Positions 44,458 through 52,684 of a DNA stretch of 64,000 bases are shown here, in pieces. Source of the DNA: Tyzzerella sp. Lineage in GTDB: Bacteria > Bacillota > Clostridia > Lachnospirales > Lachnospiraceae. The notes below the pieces were generated by a model, which worked only from the letters and a program-made list of their open reading frames with translations, made no database searches and was not told where the DNA came from. The position numbers were made by a program, and so were the translations under genes. Each line of letters opens with the position of its first letter. The stretch's first letter is position 1. The stretch covers positions 1 to 64,000 of the forward strand of contig JAFUOS010000007.1 in the NCBI GenBank assembly GCA_017472665.1, read 5' to 3'.

Positions 44458-45345
44458 ATGTATAAGATAGTAAAAGCAGAAAAATTGGCCGACAAGATTT
44501 ACCTCATGGATGTAGAAGCTCCACGAGTAGCAAAACACTGTGAGCCAGGTCAATTTGTCATTGTAAAATTAGATGAAAAAGGAGAAAGAGTTCCACTTAC
44601 CATTTGCGATTATGATAGAGAAGCAGGAACCATCACAATCGTGTTCCAGACAATTGGAGCATCTACAGAAAAGATGGCACATTTAAAAGTTGGTGATTAC
44701 TTCAGAGATTTCACAGGCCCATTGGGATGTGCTTCTGAATTTGTAAACGAAGACATTGAATCCTTGAAAGGCAAAAAGATGTTATTTGTAGCTGGTGGTG
44801 TTGGTGCAGCTCCAGTTTACCCTCAGGTAAAATGGTTACATGAAAAAGGCGTTGACGTAGATGTCATTGTTGGTTCAAAAACAAAAGACATGTTAATCCT
44901 TGAAAAAGAAATGGAAGCAGTTGCAGGAAACTACTATCCATGTACAGATGATGGTACATATGGACATGCCGGCATGGTTACTACTAAGATTGAAAAATTA
45001 GTAGAAGAAGGAAATAAATACGATGTATGTGTAGCAATCGGACCAATGATTATGATGAAATTCGTTTGCTTACTTACAAAGAAATTAGAGATTCCTACTA
45101 TTGTAAGTATGAACCCAATCATGGTTGACGGAACAGGTATGTGCGGTGCATGTCGTCTCCAAGTTGGAAATGAAATCAAATTCGCATGCGTAGACGGTCC
45201 AGAATTTGATGGACACTTAGTCGACTTTGACCAGGCTATGAAGAGACAACAAATGTACAAGACAAAAGAGGGCCGCGCAATGCTGAAAGTACAAGAAGGC
45301 GACACACATCACGGTGGATGTGGACAGTGTGGAGGTGACGAATAA
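44458..45345 (+). CDS. nfnA: NfnA-like FAD/NAD-binding, [2Fe-2S] subunit
   Basis: This subunit resembles dihydroorotate dehydrogenase electron-transfer proteins and NfnA of the electron-bifurcating NADH-dependent ferredoxin:NADP+ oxidoreductase. It has the FAD motif VPLTICDYD, the NAD loop FVAGGVGAAPVYPQV and the C-terminal [2Fe-2S] set around MCGACRLQVGNEIKFACVDG. ATG 44458 follows AGGAGG; the longer open frame (from 44326) has no site. Its stop overlaps the nfnB start (TAATG), so the two chains are coupled. Confidence 0.9.
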   Translation: MYKIVKAEKLADKIYLMDVEAPRVAKHCEPGQFVIVKLDEKGERVPLTICDYDREAGTITIVFQTIGASTEKMAHLKVGDYFRDFTGPLGCASEFVNEDIESLKGKKMLFVAGGVGAAPVYPQVKWLHEKGVDVDVIVGSKTKDMLILEKEMEAVAGNYYPCTDDGTYGHAGMVTTKIEKLVEEGNKYDVCVAIGPMIMMKFVCLLTKKLEIPTIVSMNPIMVDGTGMCGACRLQVGNEIKFACVDGPEFDGHLVDFDQAMKRQQMYKTKEGRAMLKVQEGDTHHGGCGQCGGDE

Positions 45346-46733
45346 TGGCTGACGTATTAAAGAAAGTACCTGTAAGAGAACAAGATCCTAAGGTGCGTGC
45401 AACAAATTTTGAAGAAGTATGTCTTGGATACAACAAAGAAGAAGCGATGGAAGAAGCTACAAGATGTATCAATTGTAAAAATGCAAAATGTATCGAGGGA
45501 TGCCCAGTTTCTATCAATATTCCAGGATTTATCAAAGAAGTAAAAGAAGGAAATATCGAAGAAGCATACAAAGTAATCGGCAAATCATCTGCACTCCCAG
45601 CGATTTGCGGTCGTGTCTGTCCACAGGAAAACCAATGCGAAGGAAAATGTATCCGTGGTATCAAAGGCGAACCGGTTTCCATTGGTAAATTGGAAAGATT
45701 CGTTGCAGACTATGCTCTTGAAAATGATATCAAGCCAGAAAAAGCAGAAAGCATGAATGGACATAAAGTAGCAGTTATTGGTTCGGGCCCAGCAGGTCTT
45801 ACATGTGCTGGTGACTTAGCGAAATTAGGCTACGAAGTAACTGTATTTGAAGCATTACATGAATTAGGAGGCGTTTTAGTATACGGTATCCCAGAATTCC
45901 GTTTACCAAAACAAAAAGTTGTAGCAAAAGAAATCGACAAAGTCAAAGAACTTGGCGTAAAATTTGAAACAAACGTCGTTATTGGTAAATCTACAACGAT
46001 TGACCAATTAATCGAAGAAGAAGGCTTTGAGGCTATATTTATCGGTTCTGGTGCAGGTCTTCCGAAGTTCATGGGTATTCCAGGAGAAAATGCAAATGGT
46101 GTATTCTCTGCAAACGAATATTTAACAAGAAATAACCTTATGAAAGCATTCGATCCTTCTTACGATACACCAATCGCTGCAGGTACGAAAGTAGCAGTTG
46201 TCGGGGGTGGTAACGTAGCGATGGATGCTGCAAGAACAGCACTTCGTCTTGGCGCGGAAGTACATATCGTTTACAGACGTAGCGAAGAAGAACTTCCAGC
46301 CAGAGTAGAAGAAGTACATCATGCAAAAGAAGAAGGCATCATCTTTAACTTATTGACAAATCCAACGGAAATCCTTGTGGATGAAAATGGATATGTAAAA
46401 GGTATGAAATGCGTGAAGATGGAACTTGGTGAACCAGATGCTTCTGGAAGAAGACGTCCGGTTGTAGTTGAAGGTTCTGAATTTGAGATGGAATTAGATA
46501 CTGTGATTATGTCACTTGGTACATCTCCAAACCCACTCATTTCTTCTACAACAGAAGGTTTGGAAGTGAATAAATGGAAATGTATCGTGGCTGACGAAGA
46601 GACTGGTAAGACGACAAAAGAAGGCGTTTATGCTGGTGGAGATGCAGTTACTGGTGCAGCGACAGTTATTCTTGCTATGGGAGCTGGAAAAGCTGGTGCG
46701 AAAGGTATTCATGAATATTTGAGTAACAAATAA
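45345..46733 (+). CDS. nfnB: NfnB-like NADPH-dependent flavoprotein (GltD family)
   Basis: The partner of NfnA; with it, the enzyme couples NADPH, NADH and ferredoxin pools. The protein is a glutamate-synthase-small-subunit homolog. N-terminal Cys clusters CINCKNAKCIEGCP and CGRVCPQENQCEGKC bind 4Fe-4S centres, then the FAD site VIGSGPAGLTCAGDLAKLG and NADPH site VVGGGNVAMDAARTALRLGA follow. No glutamate synthase large subunit is nearby, so Nfn is favoured over GltD. 462 residues is standard for NfnB. Confidence 0.9.
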   Translation: MADVLKKVPVREQDPKVRATNFEEVCLGYNKEEAMEEATRCINCKNAKCIEGCPVSINIPGFIKEVKEGNIEEAYKVIGKSSALPAICGRVCPQENQCEGKCIRGIKGEPVSIGKLERFVADYALENDIKPEKAESMNGHKVAVIGSGPAGLTCAGDLAKLGYEVTVFEALHELGGVLVYGIPEFRLPKQKVVAKEIDKVKELGVKFETNVVIGKSTTIDQLIEEEGFEAIFIGSGAGLPKFMGIPGENANGVFSANEYLTRNNLMKAFDPSYDTPIAAGTKVAVVGGGNVAMDAARTALRLGAEVHIVYRRSEEELPARVEEVHHAKEEGIIFNLLTNPTEILVDENGYVKGMKCVKMELGEPDASGRRRPVVVEGSEFEMELDTVIMSLGTSPNPLISSTTEGLEVNKWKCIVADEETGKTTKEGVYAGGDAVTGAATVILAMGAGKAGAKGIHEYLSNK

Positions 46734-46742
46734 TAAGGTATA

Positions 46743-46802
46743 AAAAATGCTGTTGAACTTGACTTTTCATTTTAAGAGAAGTCAGTTCAGCAGCTTTTTT
46801 AT
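46743..46802. terminator. Bidirectional terminator between nfnB and lrgB
   Basis: A long hairpin pairs the arm around TGCTGTTGAACTTGACTT (46748-46765) with AAGTCAGTTCAGCAGC (46779-46794), with few mismatches. T-rich tails occur on both strands, fitting the convergent genes. Confidence 0.82.
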
Positions 46803-46840
46803 AACGTTTATAATGAAGTTTTTAAAAACAGGAAAATCCA

Positions 46841-47533
46841 TTAATAAAACATAGCAAATACAGAGGATAGTACCACTGTCATGAGTCCTGAAACCACGAT
46901 AGCAAGACTGCTCATAGCTCCCTCTACCTGTCCCATCTCCAAGGCTCTTGCAGTTCCGATTGCATGGGAACTCGTTCCAAGCACCAGTCCTTTCGAAATG
47001 GAGTTTTTAATGCGGAAGCATCTGCAGACAAATTCCCCTATCATATTCCCAAGAATACCAGTAACGATAATAACAGCAACAGCAATTGTCACATACCCGC
47101 CCAATTCTTCGGCTACGCCCATCCCAATAGCAGTAGTGATGGACTTTGGAAGGAGCGTCACATATTCTTCGTGTGAGAGGTGGAAAAGCATTGACATAGC
47201 AAGAATAGATAGCAAACTTGTCAGTACGCCAGACAAAATTCCAAGCAAAATTGCTCCAAGGTTCTTCTTTAATAACTCTATCTGCTGATATAACGGAATC
47301 GCCAAACTAACTGTAGCAGGTGTCAGCAAATAACTCAAATATTTCGCGCTTTGATTATAACTGTCATATTTAACATCAAATATCAGCAAAAAAGCAATGA
47401 CCAAGACGATTGATATCAGTAGTGGATTCATAAAAGCTTTTTGTGTTTTCTTCTTTAAAAACATACCAATCTCATAAGCAATCAGACTAATCACAACGCC
47501 GATAGTAGCAGAGTTTACAAATATATTATTCAT
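46841..47533 (-). CDS. lrgB: LrgB-family membrane protein
   Basis: LrgB/CidB proteins are polytopic membrane proteins that, with LrgA, modulate murein hydrolase activity; the LrgAB type is also linked to pyruvate or other small-acid transport. About six hydrophobic segments are seen, with the conserved LLPKSITTAIGMGVAEELGG region and GTSSHAIGTARALEMG. 230 residues is the usual size. Its start overlaps lrgA by 8 bp. Confidence 0.92.
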   Translation of the reverse strand: MNNIFVNSATIGVVISLIAYEIGMFLKKKTQKAFMNPLLISIVLVIAFLLIFDVKYDSYNQSAKYLSYLLTPATVSLAIPLYQQIELLKKNLGAILLGILSGVLTSLLSILAMSMLFHLSHEEYVTLLPKSITTAIGMGVAEELGGYVTIAVAVIIVTGILGNMIGEFVCRCFRIKNSISKGLVLGTSSHAIGTARALEMGQVEGAMSSLAIVVSGLMTVVLSSVFAMFY

Positions 47534-47888
47534 ATTCTTTTTTCTCCTTCCTACTAATCAAAAAATCCGTAGCTTTTCCAGTAGCAATCATAACCAAGAA
47601 AGACGAAACTACAGTAATGACACAGACTGGAACTAATATTTCTGCTAATTGATTCCAAGACACCATTAATCCTACGGCTGCAGGAATGAACATCACTGGC
47701 ATAATATCTACTAAAAACTCGGCTGCTTCTTTTACGGAATCTAATTTCAGCTTTTGGGAAAGTAGTAATCCAAGCATGATTACTAATCCGTAAATGCTTG
47801 CCGGAATTGGCAGTGGTAATAAATATTTTAAAATTTCACCTACGCAGCTTACTGCAACGATGATTAAAAATTGTCGTAAGTATTTCAT
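47526..47888 (-). CDS. lrgA: LrgA/CidA-family holin-like protein
   Basis: A small membrane protein of 120 residues with four hydrophobic segments, containing LPLPIPASIYGLVIMLGLL and FIPAAVGLMV, the family hallmarks. It is the upstream partner of lrgB. No LytSR two-component genes are visible nearby. AAAGG precedes the start at about 11 bases. Confidence 0.92.
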   Translation of the reverse strand: MKYLRQFLIIVAVSCVGEILKYLLPLPIPASIYGLVIMLGLLLSQKLKLDSVKEAAEFLVDIMPVMFIPAAVGLMVSWNQLAEILVPVCVITVVSSFLVMIATGKATDFLISRKEKKEYE

Positions 47889-47923
47889 GAAAATCTATTT
47901 TCCTTTCTTTTTCTCCCTGAATA

Positions 47924-47951
47924 ATCATATCACAGAGGTTGAAAATTGCAA
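47924..47951 (-). promoter_or_regulatory. Promoter of lrgAB (minus strand)
   Basis: Minus-strand TTGCAA (47951-47946), 16-bp spacer, TATGAT (47929-47924) with a TGA before it. Confidence 0.45.
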
Positions 47952-48002
47952 GCAAAAGAATGGGGCAAATATAATGAAAATGGTGTCATATCACATAATT
48001 TC

Positions 48003-48011
48003 TGCTATAAT
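48003..48011 (+). promoter_or_regulatory. Extended -10 promoter of the ZIP transporter gene
   Basis: TGCTATAAT (48003-48011) is a perfect extended -10; no good -35 is present. The start codon is 36 bp downstream. Confidence 0.5.
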
Positions 48012-48046
48012 AAAACAACGAGATTTTTACGTAGGAGGAATTTGAC

Positions 48047-48796
48047 ATGGAATTAGCATTTCTTACAGCGTTAGGCGTGGGCGGAGCCACGATTATCGGT
48101 GTGCTGATTGGATTTTTATTTCATAAAGTACCACATAAATTTAATGATGCGATTTTAGGATTCGCTGCTGGAATCATGCTTGCAGCGGCAGTTTTAGGCT
48201 TAATCGTACCATCCCTGGAAGAAGGAAATATTTGGATTACAGTTGTCGGCATTTTGACAGGCGCGATTTTTTTGAATTTTGCGGATAAAGTCACACCGCA
48301 TTTGCACCATATTACAGGTGTGGACCAAGAAACACATGCGGAAAGCCAGAATAATTTGAATAAGGTCATGTTGTTTGTGATGGCGATTGCCATTCATAAT
48401 TTGCCGGAGGGGATTGCTGCCGGCGTTGGTTTTGGTAGCGAAAACTTAGGAAATGCAGTCACGGTAGCACTTGGTATTGCATTGCAAAATATTCCAGAAG
48501 GTATGGTAATTGTATCACCTATTATCATGGCAGGAGTTAAGAAAAAGAGGGTCCTGGCCATTGCAAGTTTCACTGGACTTATTGAAGTAATTGGAACAAT
48601 GATTGGATTCTTCGCAGTTTCCATTGCAACGGCGATTTTGCCATTTGCACTCGCGTTTGCAGGGGGAACGATGATTTATGTGGTTAGTGATGAGATGATA
48701 CCAGAGACACACAGTCATGGATACGAGAGAATGGCAACTTACTCGTTGTTGCTGGGATTTATTACGATGCTGATTATGGACTTTTATATAGGGTAA
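48047..48796 (+). CDS. ZIP-family metal transporter
   Basis: A ZupT/GufA-like divalent metal (probably zinc) importer. About eight membrane segments are seen in 249 residues. The metal path motifs are HNLPEGIAAGVGFG and NIPEGMVIVSP, and a short His-containing loop (HLHHI) lies between segments 3 and 4. A GGAGGA site precedes the ATG. Monocistronic by spacing. Confidence 0.93.
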   Translation: MELAFLTALGVGGATIIGVLIGFLFHKVPHKFNDAILGFAAGIMLAAAVLGLIVPSLEEGNIWITVVGILTGAIFLNFADKVTPHLHHITGVDQETHAESQNNLNKVMLFVMAIAIHNLPEGIAAGVGFGSENLGNAVTVALGIALQNIPEGMVIVSPIIMAGVKKKRVLAIASFTGLIEVIGTMIGFFAVSIATAILPFALAFAGGTMIYVVSDEMIPETHSHGYERMATYSLLLGFITMLIMDFYIG

Positions 48797-48833
48797 CATG
48801 TATTGGGTTCAATGAAAAAATGAGGAGTTAGAG

Positions 48834-49313
48834 ATGAGAATCACAGTCATTACTGTTGGAAAAATCAAAGAGAAATATTTAAAAGATGCGATTGCGGAAT
48901 ATAGCAAACGTTTGAGTAAATACTGCAAGCTGGAGATTGTCGAAGTTGCGGATGAAAAGACGCCTGACAATGCCAGTGAGGTAGTGGAAAATTCGATTCG
49001 GTCAAAAGAGGCAGAGCGGATTTTGAAATATGTGAAAGAGGATGCTTACATTATTACACTTGAAATTAACGGAAAGCAACTGAGCTCGGAAGAATTGGCA
49101 GATAAGATCAATAAACTCGGTGTACAGGGAACTAGTCATATTATTTTTATCATCGGCGGTTCGATTGGATTGGGTGAGGAAGTGCTGAAAAAGTCAAATT
49201 ATGCGCTTAGTTTTTCAAAAATGACTTTTCCGCATCAGTTGATGCGTGTTATAATATTAGAGCAGATATATCGGAGTTATAGGATTATTAGTGGAGAACC
49301 ATATCATAAGTAA
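48834..49313 (+). CDS. rlmH: 23S rRNA (pseudouridine-1915-N3)-methyltransferase
   Basis: RlmH is a SPOUT-class methyltransferase acting on assembled 70S ribosomes. The 159-residue product has the knot region [14 protein letters not shown] and the C-terminal [20 protein letters not shown] plus GEPYHK, all diagnostic. It ends 35 bp before the accessory peptide locus; rlmH is a frequent neighbour of inserted accessory DNA in Firmicutes. Confidence 0.97.
   Translation: MRITVITVGKIKEKYLKDAIAEYSKRLSKYCKLEIVEVADEKTPDNASEVVENSIRSKEAERILKYVKEDAYIITLEINGKQLSSEELADKINKLGVQGTSHIIFIIGGSIGLGEEVLKKSNYALSFSKMTFPHQLMRVIILEQIYRSYRIISGEPYHK
49250..49255 (+). promoter_or_regulatory. Possible extended -10 for the peptide locus, inside rlmH
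   Basis: TGTTATAAT (49247-49255) is an extended -10 about 90 bp before the first gene of the locus. The -35 region is poor and the bases are also constrained by conserved RlmH codons. Confidence 0.28.
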
Positions 49314-49348
49314 TAGATTCAGAAGAGTGTCTTAAAGAGAGTTTATAT

Positions 49349-50200
49349 ATGAATAGTAAAGCGAAGAATATTGAAGAGCATTATTTTGATTTAGTAGAAA
49401 GCATAGGAAAAGAAAATATCGATTTTTTTGGAATAAATGTTATAGATGCAGACGAAAGAGATTTAATATATAAAATCTATCACTCTGAAAAAGTAAGTAG
49501 AAATAGAAATCATCCACTTGTTGAATTTGTATATCAAAAGGAGATGCTGCGTTATTTTGCAGATGTCACAGATTCTGAACATCCTGAATTGACACGACTT
49601 GATATATCATTATATAATAGAAATGATTCAAACATGAACGATTTGTTTGATTACTTACTACAAACGGTTCCTTACTTCAAATCGCATGTTTTTGACGTGA
49701 AGATGACTTCTAAAATGAAAATTACAGATGTACAGGATTACCACTTCGCATCCCTTTATCATGTGGGATTGATAGAGAATAAAAAAGTTCCAGAACTTTT
49801 GAAGTTTCATTTTTTTACAAGATGGTGTATTGATCCGAATCATCATACAAAAGAAGGATATCGTGATGCTGAATATTTGGCATATTTGAAATCGATTAAT
49901 ATCAAAGAATATCTTATTTTGGCAGAAAAAGCAGCTTTTTTGCTTGAAAAATGCGGTGGTCATTTATGGATGGCCGGAATGGATATTTCCCATGAAAAAA
50001 CAAAGTACAAAATTTATTTAAAAAATATTAGTAATGCTTACAAGTATCTTCCACATATACTGGGAGAAGCTGCAAATAAGCATTTGCAAGAAATAGAATG
50101 TTGGAATGACAAGCATAAGGAATGTCGTTTGGCGGGAATAGCAATTGCATTGGATTCATATAATGTTTCATCATTGAATCTTTATTATCATTTAAGTTAA
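49349..50200 (+). CDS. Unrecognised protein upstream of a putative RiPP precursor
   Basis: I do not recognise this 283-residue protein. It is soluble, without signal peptide or membrane segments, and its DNA is visibly more AT-rich than the neighbours. Two late segments repeat a pattern of a Gly/Ala-Asp turn followed by an alternating strand: AGMDISHEKTKYKIYLKN (about residues 208-225) and GIAIALDSYNVSSLNLYYHLS (263-283, landmark only). Strand patterns like these, and a C-terminal LYYHLS, recall ABBA-fold prenyltransferases of the cyanobactin PatF/TruF type (about 300 residues), but the resemblance is weak. The position before the peptide and radical SAM genes suggests a tailoring or recognition protein. 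No strong ribosome binding site is seen; AAAGAGAG lies 12 bases upstream. Confidence 0.7.
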   Translation: MNSKAKNIEEHYFDLVESIGKENIDFFGINVIDADERDLIYKIYHSEKVSRNRNHPLVEFVYQKEMLRYFADVTDSEHPELTRLDISLYNRNDSNMNDLFDYLLQTVPYFKSHVFDVKMTSKMKITDVQDYHFASLYHVGLIENKKVPELLKFHFFTRWCIDPNHHTKEGYRDAEYLAYLKSINIKEYLILAEKAAFLLEKCGGHLWMAGMDISHEKTKYKIYLKNISNAYKYLPHILGEAANKHLQEIECWNDKHKECRLAGIAIALDSYNVSSLNLYYHLS

Positions 50201-50203
50201 TAT

Positions 50204-50232
50204 AGCAGAACATCAATGAGATGTATGCTGCT
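50204..50232 (+). other. Imperfect hairpin between the unknown gene and the peptide gene
   Basis: AGCAG and ACATC (50204-50214) pair with GATGT and CTGCT (50220-50232) across a small internal loop. It lacks a clean T-run, so it may be a weak terminator or an RNA-processing site. Confidence 0.4.
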
Positions 50233-50274
50233 TTATTAAATAAAATTCTATTTATAAGAAAGGAGCGCATAAAT

Positions 50275-50427
50275 ATGTTTGATACAATTATTTCTGCAGA
50301 AGCTATGAATCAGCTTGAAGAGAGACTTAGCGTTCTTTTAGGTCAGGGTGTTAAAGCTGAAACAAAACAGTCTGGCGAACTTAACATGAGCGGTTGTGCA
50401 AGCAGCAGCTGCATGGCTTGGGATTAA
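50275..50427 (+). CDS. Putative RiPP precursor peptide
   Basis: A 50-residue peptide with AAAGGAG about 9 bases before its ATG. Residues 1 to about 38 look like a leader: amphipathic and acidic, with EAMNQLEERLSVLLGQGV forming a likely helix (residues 9-26). The C-terminal tail SGCASSSCMAWD (39-50) holds the only two Cys (41, 46), a run of three Ser (43-45), and the only Trp (49), ending in Asp. Such a leader plus short Cys/Ser-rich core, followed by a terminator-like hairpin and a radical SAM/SPASM gene, is the classic layout of a RiPP locus. The exact cleavage site and family are unknown to me. A longer frame from 50221 ignores the ribosome binding site. Confidence 0.75.
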   Translation: MFDTIISAEAMNQLEERLSVLLGQGVKAETKQSGELNMSGCASSSCMAWD

Positions 50428-50455
50428 TTTCTCAAAGACAAAACAATCCTAAAGG

Positions 50456-50487
50456 GCGTCTGCGGGCTTTCCCTGCAGACGCTTTTT
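50456..50487 (+). terminator. Terminator-like hairpin after the peptide gene
   Basis: GCGTCTGC (50456-50463) pairs with GCAGACGC (50475-50482) and the helix extends by GGG/CCC past a bulge; TTTTT follows. Placed between precursor and enzyme genes, it would let the peptide be made in excess over the enzymes. Confidence 0.82.
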
Positions 50488-50530
50488 GGTGATAAAATGA
50501 AAACAAATAGAAGGAAAAAGGGGAAATTTT

Positions 50531-51646
50531 ATGAGGAAAAATCTTGATAAGTATATGAGTCAGCCAGATACAAAAGTGATTATACTAACGCTGACAAATC
50601 ATTGTAATCTTGCTTGTGTATATTGTTATGAACATAACAAGGAAATATGTACGATGGATTTGGATACAGCGATGGATATTGTTGAGAGAGAAATGACAAT
50701 GGACGATGGCTCGAATTTTGTATGTGTGTATTATTTTGGTGGAGAGCCTTATCTTGAATTTGAAAAGATTAAAAAAATCCATGCATTTTTAAAAAGTAGA
50801 GAATGGCCCAAAAAATGGTTTGCGTTTACAACCACAAATGGAACAATGGTTCATGAAGAAGTTCAGCAGTGGCTTCTGGAAAATGATGACACTATTGAAG
50901 TATATGTTAGTATTGATGGCACGAGAGAAATGCATAATCATAATCGAAGTGGCTCCTATGATAAAATTGACATTGATTTTTTCGCGCGCCATTTTCCTTT
51001 TGCTAAAATGACTATTACGGAAAAAACACTGCCTCATCTTGCGGAAGGTGCAATTTCCCTTCACGAAAAAGGGTTTGAGGTGTCTGCAAATATGGGACAT
51101 GGTGTTAAGTGGGAAGAAGATAGTCCTAAGATCTTAGCAGAACAGCTACATATATTGATGAATTATTATTATGAACATCCGGAATATAAACCTGCCAATA
51201 CTTTAAATCTTCCTATTTTGGATTTAGAACCAGAAACCGAACGACCAAGACGTTTTTGTGGTGTTGGTCCTATGATGCGTTCTTATGATGTGAATGGCGA
51301 AGCTTATCCATGTCACGCATTTGCGCCACTTTGTATTGGAAAGGAAAAAGCAGCTCTTTCTCAAAAACTTGATTTTAGCTGTCCATTACAGCTGATTGAA
51401 CTGGATGAGAAATGTAGAAAATGTCCTGTGGTTGGATATTGTCCTACCTGCTACGGAATTCAATTTGGGGCTACTGGAAATGTTTATCATATGCCAGAGG
51501 ACCATTGCAAAATGATGAAGGTGCAATTTTTATGTAATGCAAAGTTTAAGTTTACGTTGTATCAGATGGGACGTCTGGATCTGACACCAGAACAAGAAGT
51601 ACGCTTTTTGCAGAATATTAGAGCTGTACAAAAGCTTGCAGATTAA
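50531..51646 (+). CDS. Radical SAM/SPASM peptide maturase
   Basis: Radical SAM/SPASM enzymes use 5'-deoxyadenosyl radicals to cross-link or modify peptide residues, for example thioethers in sactipeptides and ranthipeptides. The 371-residue protein has the cluster motif C25-x3-C29-x2-C32 (TNHCNLACVYCYEH), the GGEPYLEF motif, and a C-terminal SPASM region (about 240-335). That region carries RRFCGVGP, GEAYPCHAF, CRKCPVVGYCPTCYG and EDHCKMMK, enough Cys for two auxiliary 4Fe-4S clusters. No separate RRE (PqqD-like) gene is seen. It follows the peptide by about 100 bp and the kinase gene follows 15 bp after its stop. The substrate is inferred to be the 50-residue peptide. Confidence 0.93.
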   Translation: MRKNLDKYMSQPDTKVIILTLTNHCNLACVYCYEHNKEICTMDLDTAMDIVEREMTMDDGSNFVCVYYFGGEPYLEFEKIKKIHAFLKSREWPKKWFAFTTTNGTMVHEEVQQWLLENDDTIEVYVSIDGTREMHNHNRSGSYDKIDIDFFARHFPFAKMTITEKTLPHLAEGAISLHEKGFEVSANMGHGVKWEEDSPKILAEQLHILMNYYYEHPEYKPANTLNLPILDLEPETERPRRFCGVGPMMRSYDVNGEAYPCHAFAPLCIGKEKAALSQKLDFSCPLQLIELDEKCRKCPVVGYCPTCYGIQFGATGNVYHMPEDHCKMMKVQFLCNAKFKFTLYQMGRLDLTPEQEVRFLQNIRAVQKLAD

Positions 51647-51661
51647 AGAGAAGTGGACACT

Positions 51662-52666
51662 ATGAAAGAATATTATAAATTGTTTCCATCTATTTGGGAA
51701 GGGTATGAGGCTGGCGAACTTTTGGGAAGCGGGTCTTTTGGTGATGTATATACGTTAAAAAAGAAAGGTTCACTCGAAGCCCCTGTTGAAGCATTCAAAG
51801 AGGTTGCTGTTCCTCCTGCATCTGCAGGCGGTCTTGATGAAGCGCTTTTCCAAGGGTTGGATATAGAGGGTGCAAAATATTATTATGAGGGCATGAAGCA
51901 GAAAGCATTGGAGGAAGCTGAAATCATGAAAAGGTTTTCTGATTGTCCGAATATAGTGCAGTTTAAAGATTATCAGGTAAAGGAACTACCAGAAGATTAT
52001 AACGAATATGGATGGATTATTTTTGTTAGAATGGAATTGCTGCAGCCTTTTAAAGATAAACTTTTTCAGGATGGGATTACAATACGTGAGGTTGCCCGGC
52101 TCATTATAGATCTTTGTACCGCTTTGGAAGCATGTCATGCGCAAGGTATTCTTCATCGTGATATTAAGCCGGAAAATATATTTTATTCGCCAATATCGAG
52201 AACGTTTAAATTGGGTGATTTTGGTATCGCCTGCTATATGACTCGGTTAACCGAAGAAAAAGGATTACCCGGCACATTGACACATATGGCACCAGAGGTT
52301 TACCGCGGGAATTCTTTCGATTATGAGTCTGATCTCTATGCCGTAGGGATGATTTTATATAAATTATTAAATGATAATAGGGTACCATTCCTGCCAGATT
52401 ATCCAGAAAAATATTCGCCGATTATGAGAAATCAGGCAATCCGACGCCGCTTAGAAGGCGAAGAGATACAAATGCCTAGTATTGTTCGTAAAAGCATAAA
52501 CGCTTCACCATTGGCTGTGAAAGTGGGAGATGTATCGGATGAAGCAGTACAAAATTTAGCTTCGATTGCGAAAAAAGCAATTGCTTCAGAACGACAAAAT
52601 AGATATGTATCCGCAACGGATCTAAAACAAGCTTTGATTATGTGGGAAAGTTCATTTTATAACTAA
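51662..52666 (+). CDS. Hanks-type Ser/Thr protein kinase in the RiPP locus
   Basis: All kinase landmarks are intact: glycine loop G22-S-G-S-F-G27 with V29, ATP-binding Lys K46 (AFKEVAV), catalytic HRDIKPEN (H165, D167), metal-binding DFG (186-188), and MAPE followed by the SDLYAVGMILYKLL helix. The 334-residue protein is soluble, without the membrane segment and PASTA repeats of the housekeeping PrkC kinase. ATG 51662 is preferred; a GTG at 51653 is possible. The gene is closely coupled to the radical SAM gene (15 bp). Phosphorylation of the peptide (Ser 43-45) or of a regulator is a hypothesis, not shown by the sequence. No partner phosphatase is visible. Confidence 0.93.
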   Translation: MKEYYKLFPSIWEGYEAGELLGSGSFGDVYTLKKKGSLEAPVEAFKEVAVPPASAGGLDEALFQGLDIEGAKYYYEGMKQKALEEAEIMKRFSDCPNIVQFKDYQVKELPEDYNEYGWIIFVRMELLQPFKDKLFQDGITIREVARLIIDLCTALEACHAQGILHRDIKPENIFYSPISRTFKLGDFGIACYMTRLTEEKGLPGTLTHMAPEVYRGNSFDYESDLYAVGMILYKLLNDNRVPFLPDYPEKYSPIMRNQAIRRRLEGEEIQMPSIVRKSINASPLAVKVGDVSDEAVQNLASIAKKAIASERQNRYVSATDLKQALIMWESSFYN

Positions 52667-52684
52667 TATAAAGGAGGAAGAAAC

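Noticed and set aside
47794-48045. Plus-strand frame between lrgA and the ZIP gene
   Set aside because: It overlaps lrgA on the other strand and the ZIP promoter, and lacks a ribosome binding site.
49231-49246. Perfect 16-base palindrome CGCATCAGTTGATGCG near the end of rlmH
   Set aside because: It encodes the conserved FPHQLMR motif of RlmH, so codon constraint explains most of it; not kept as an operator.
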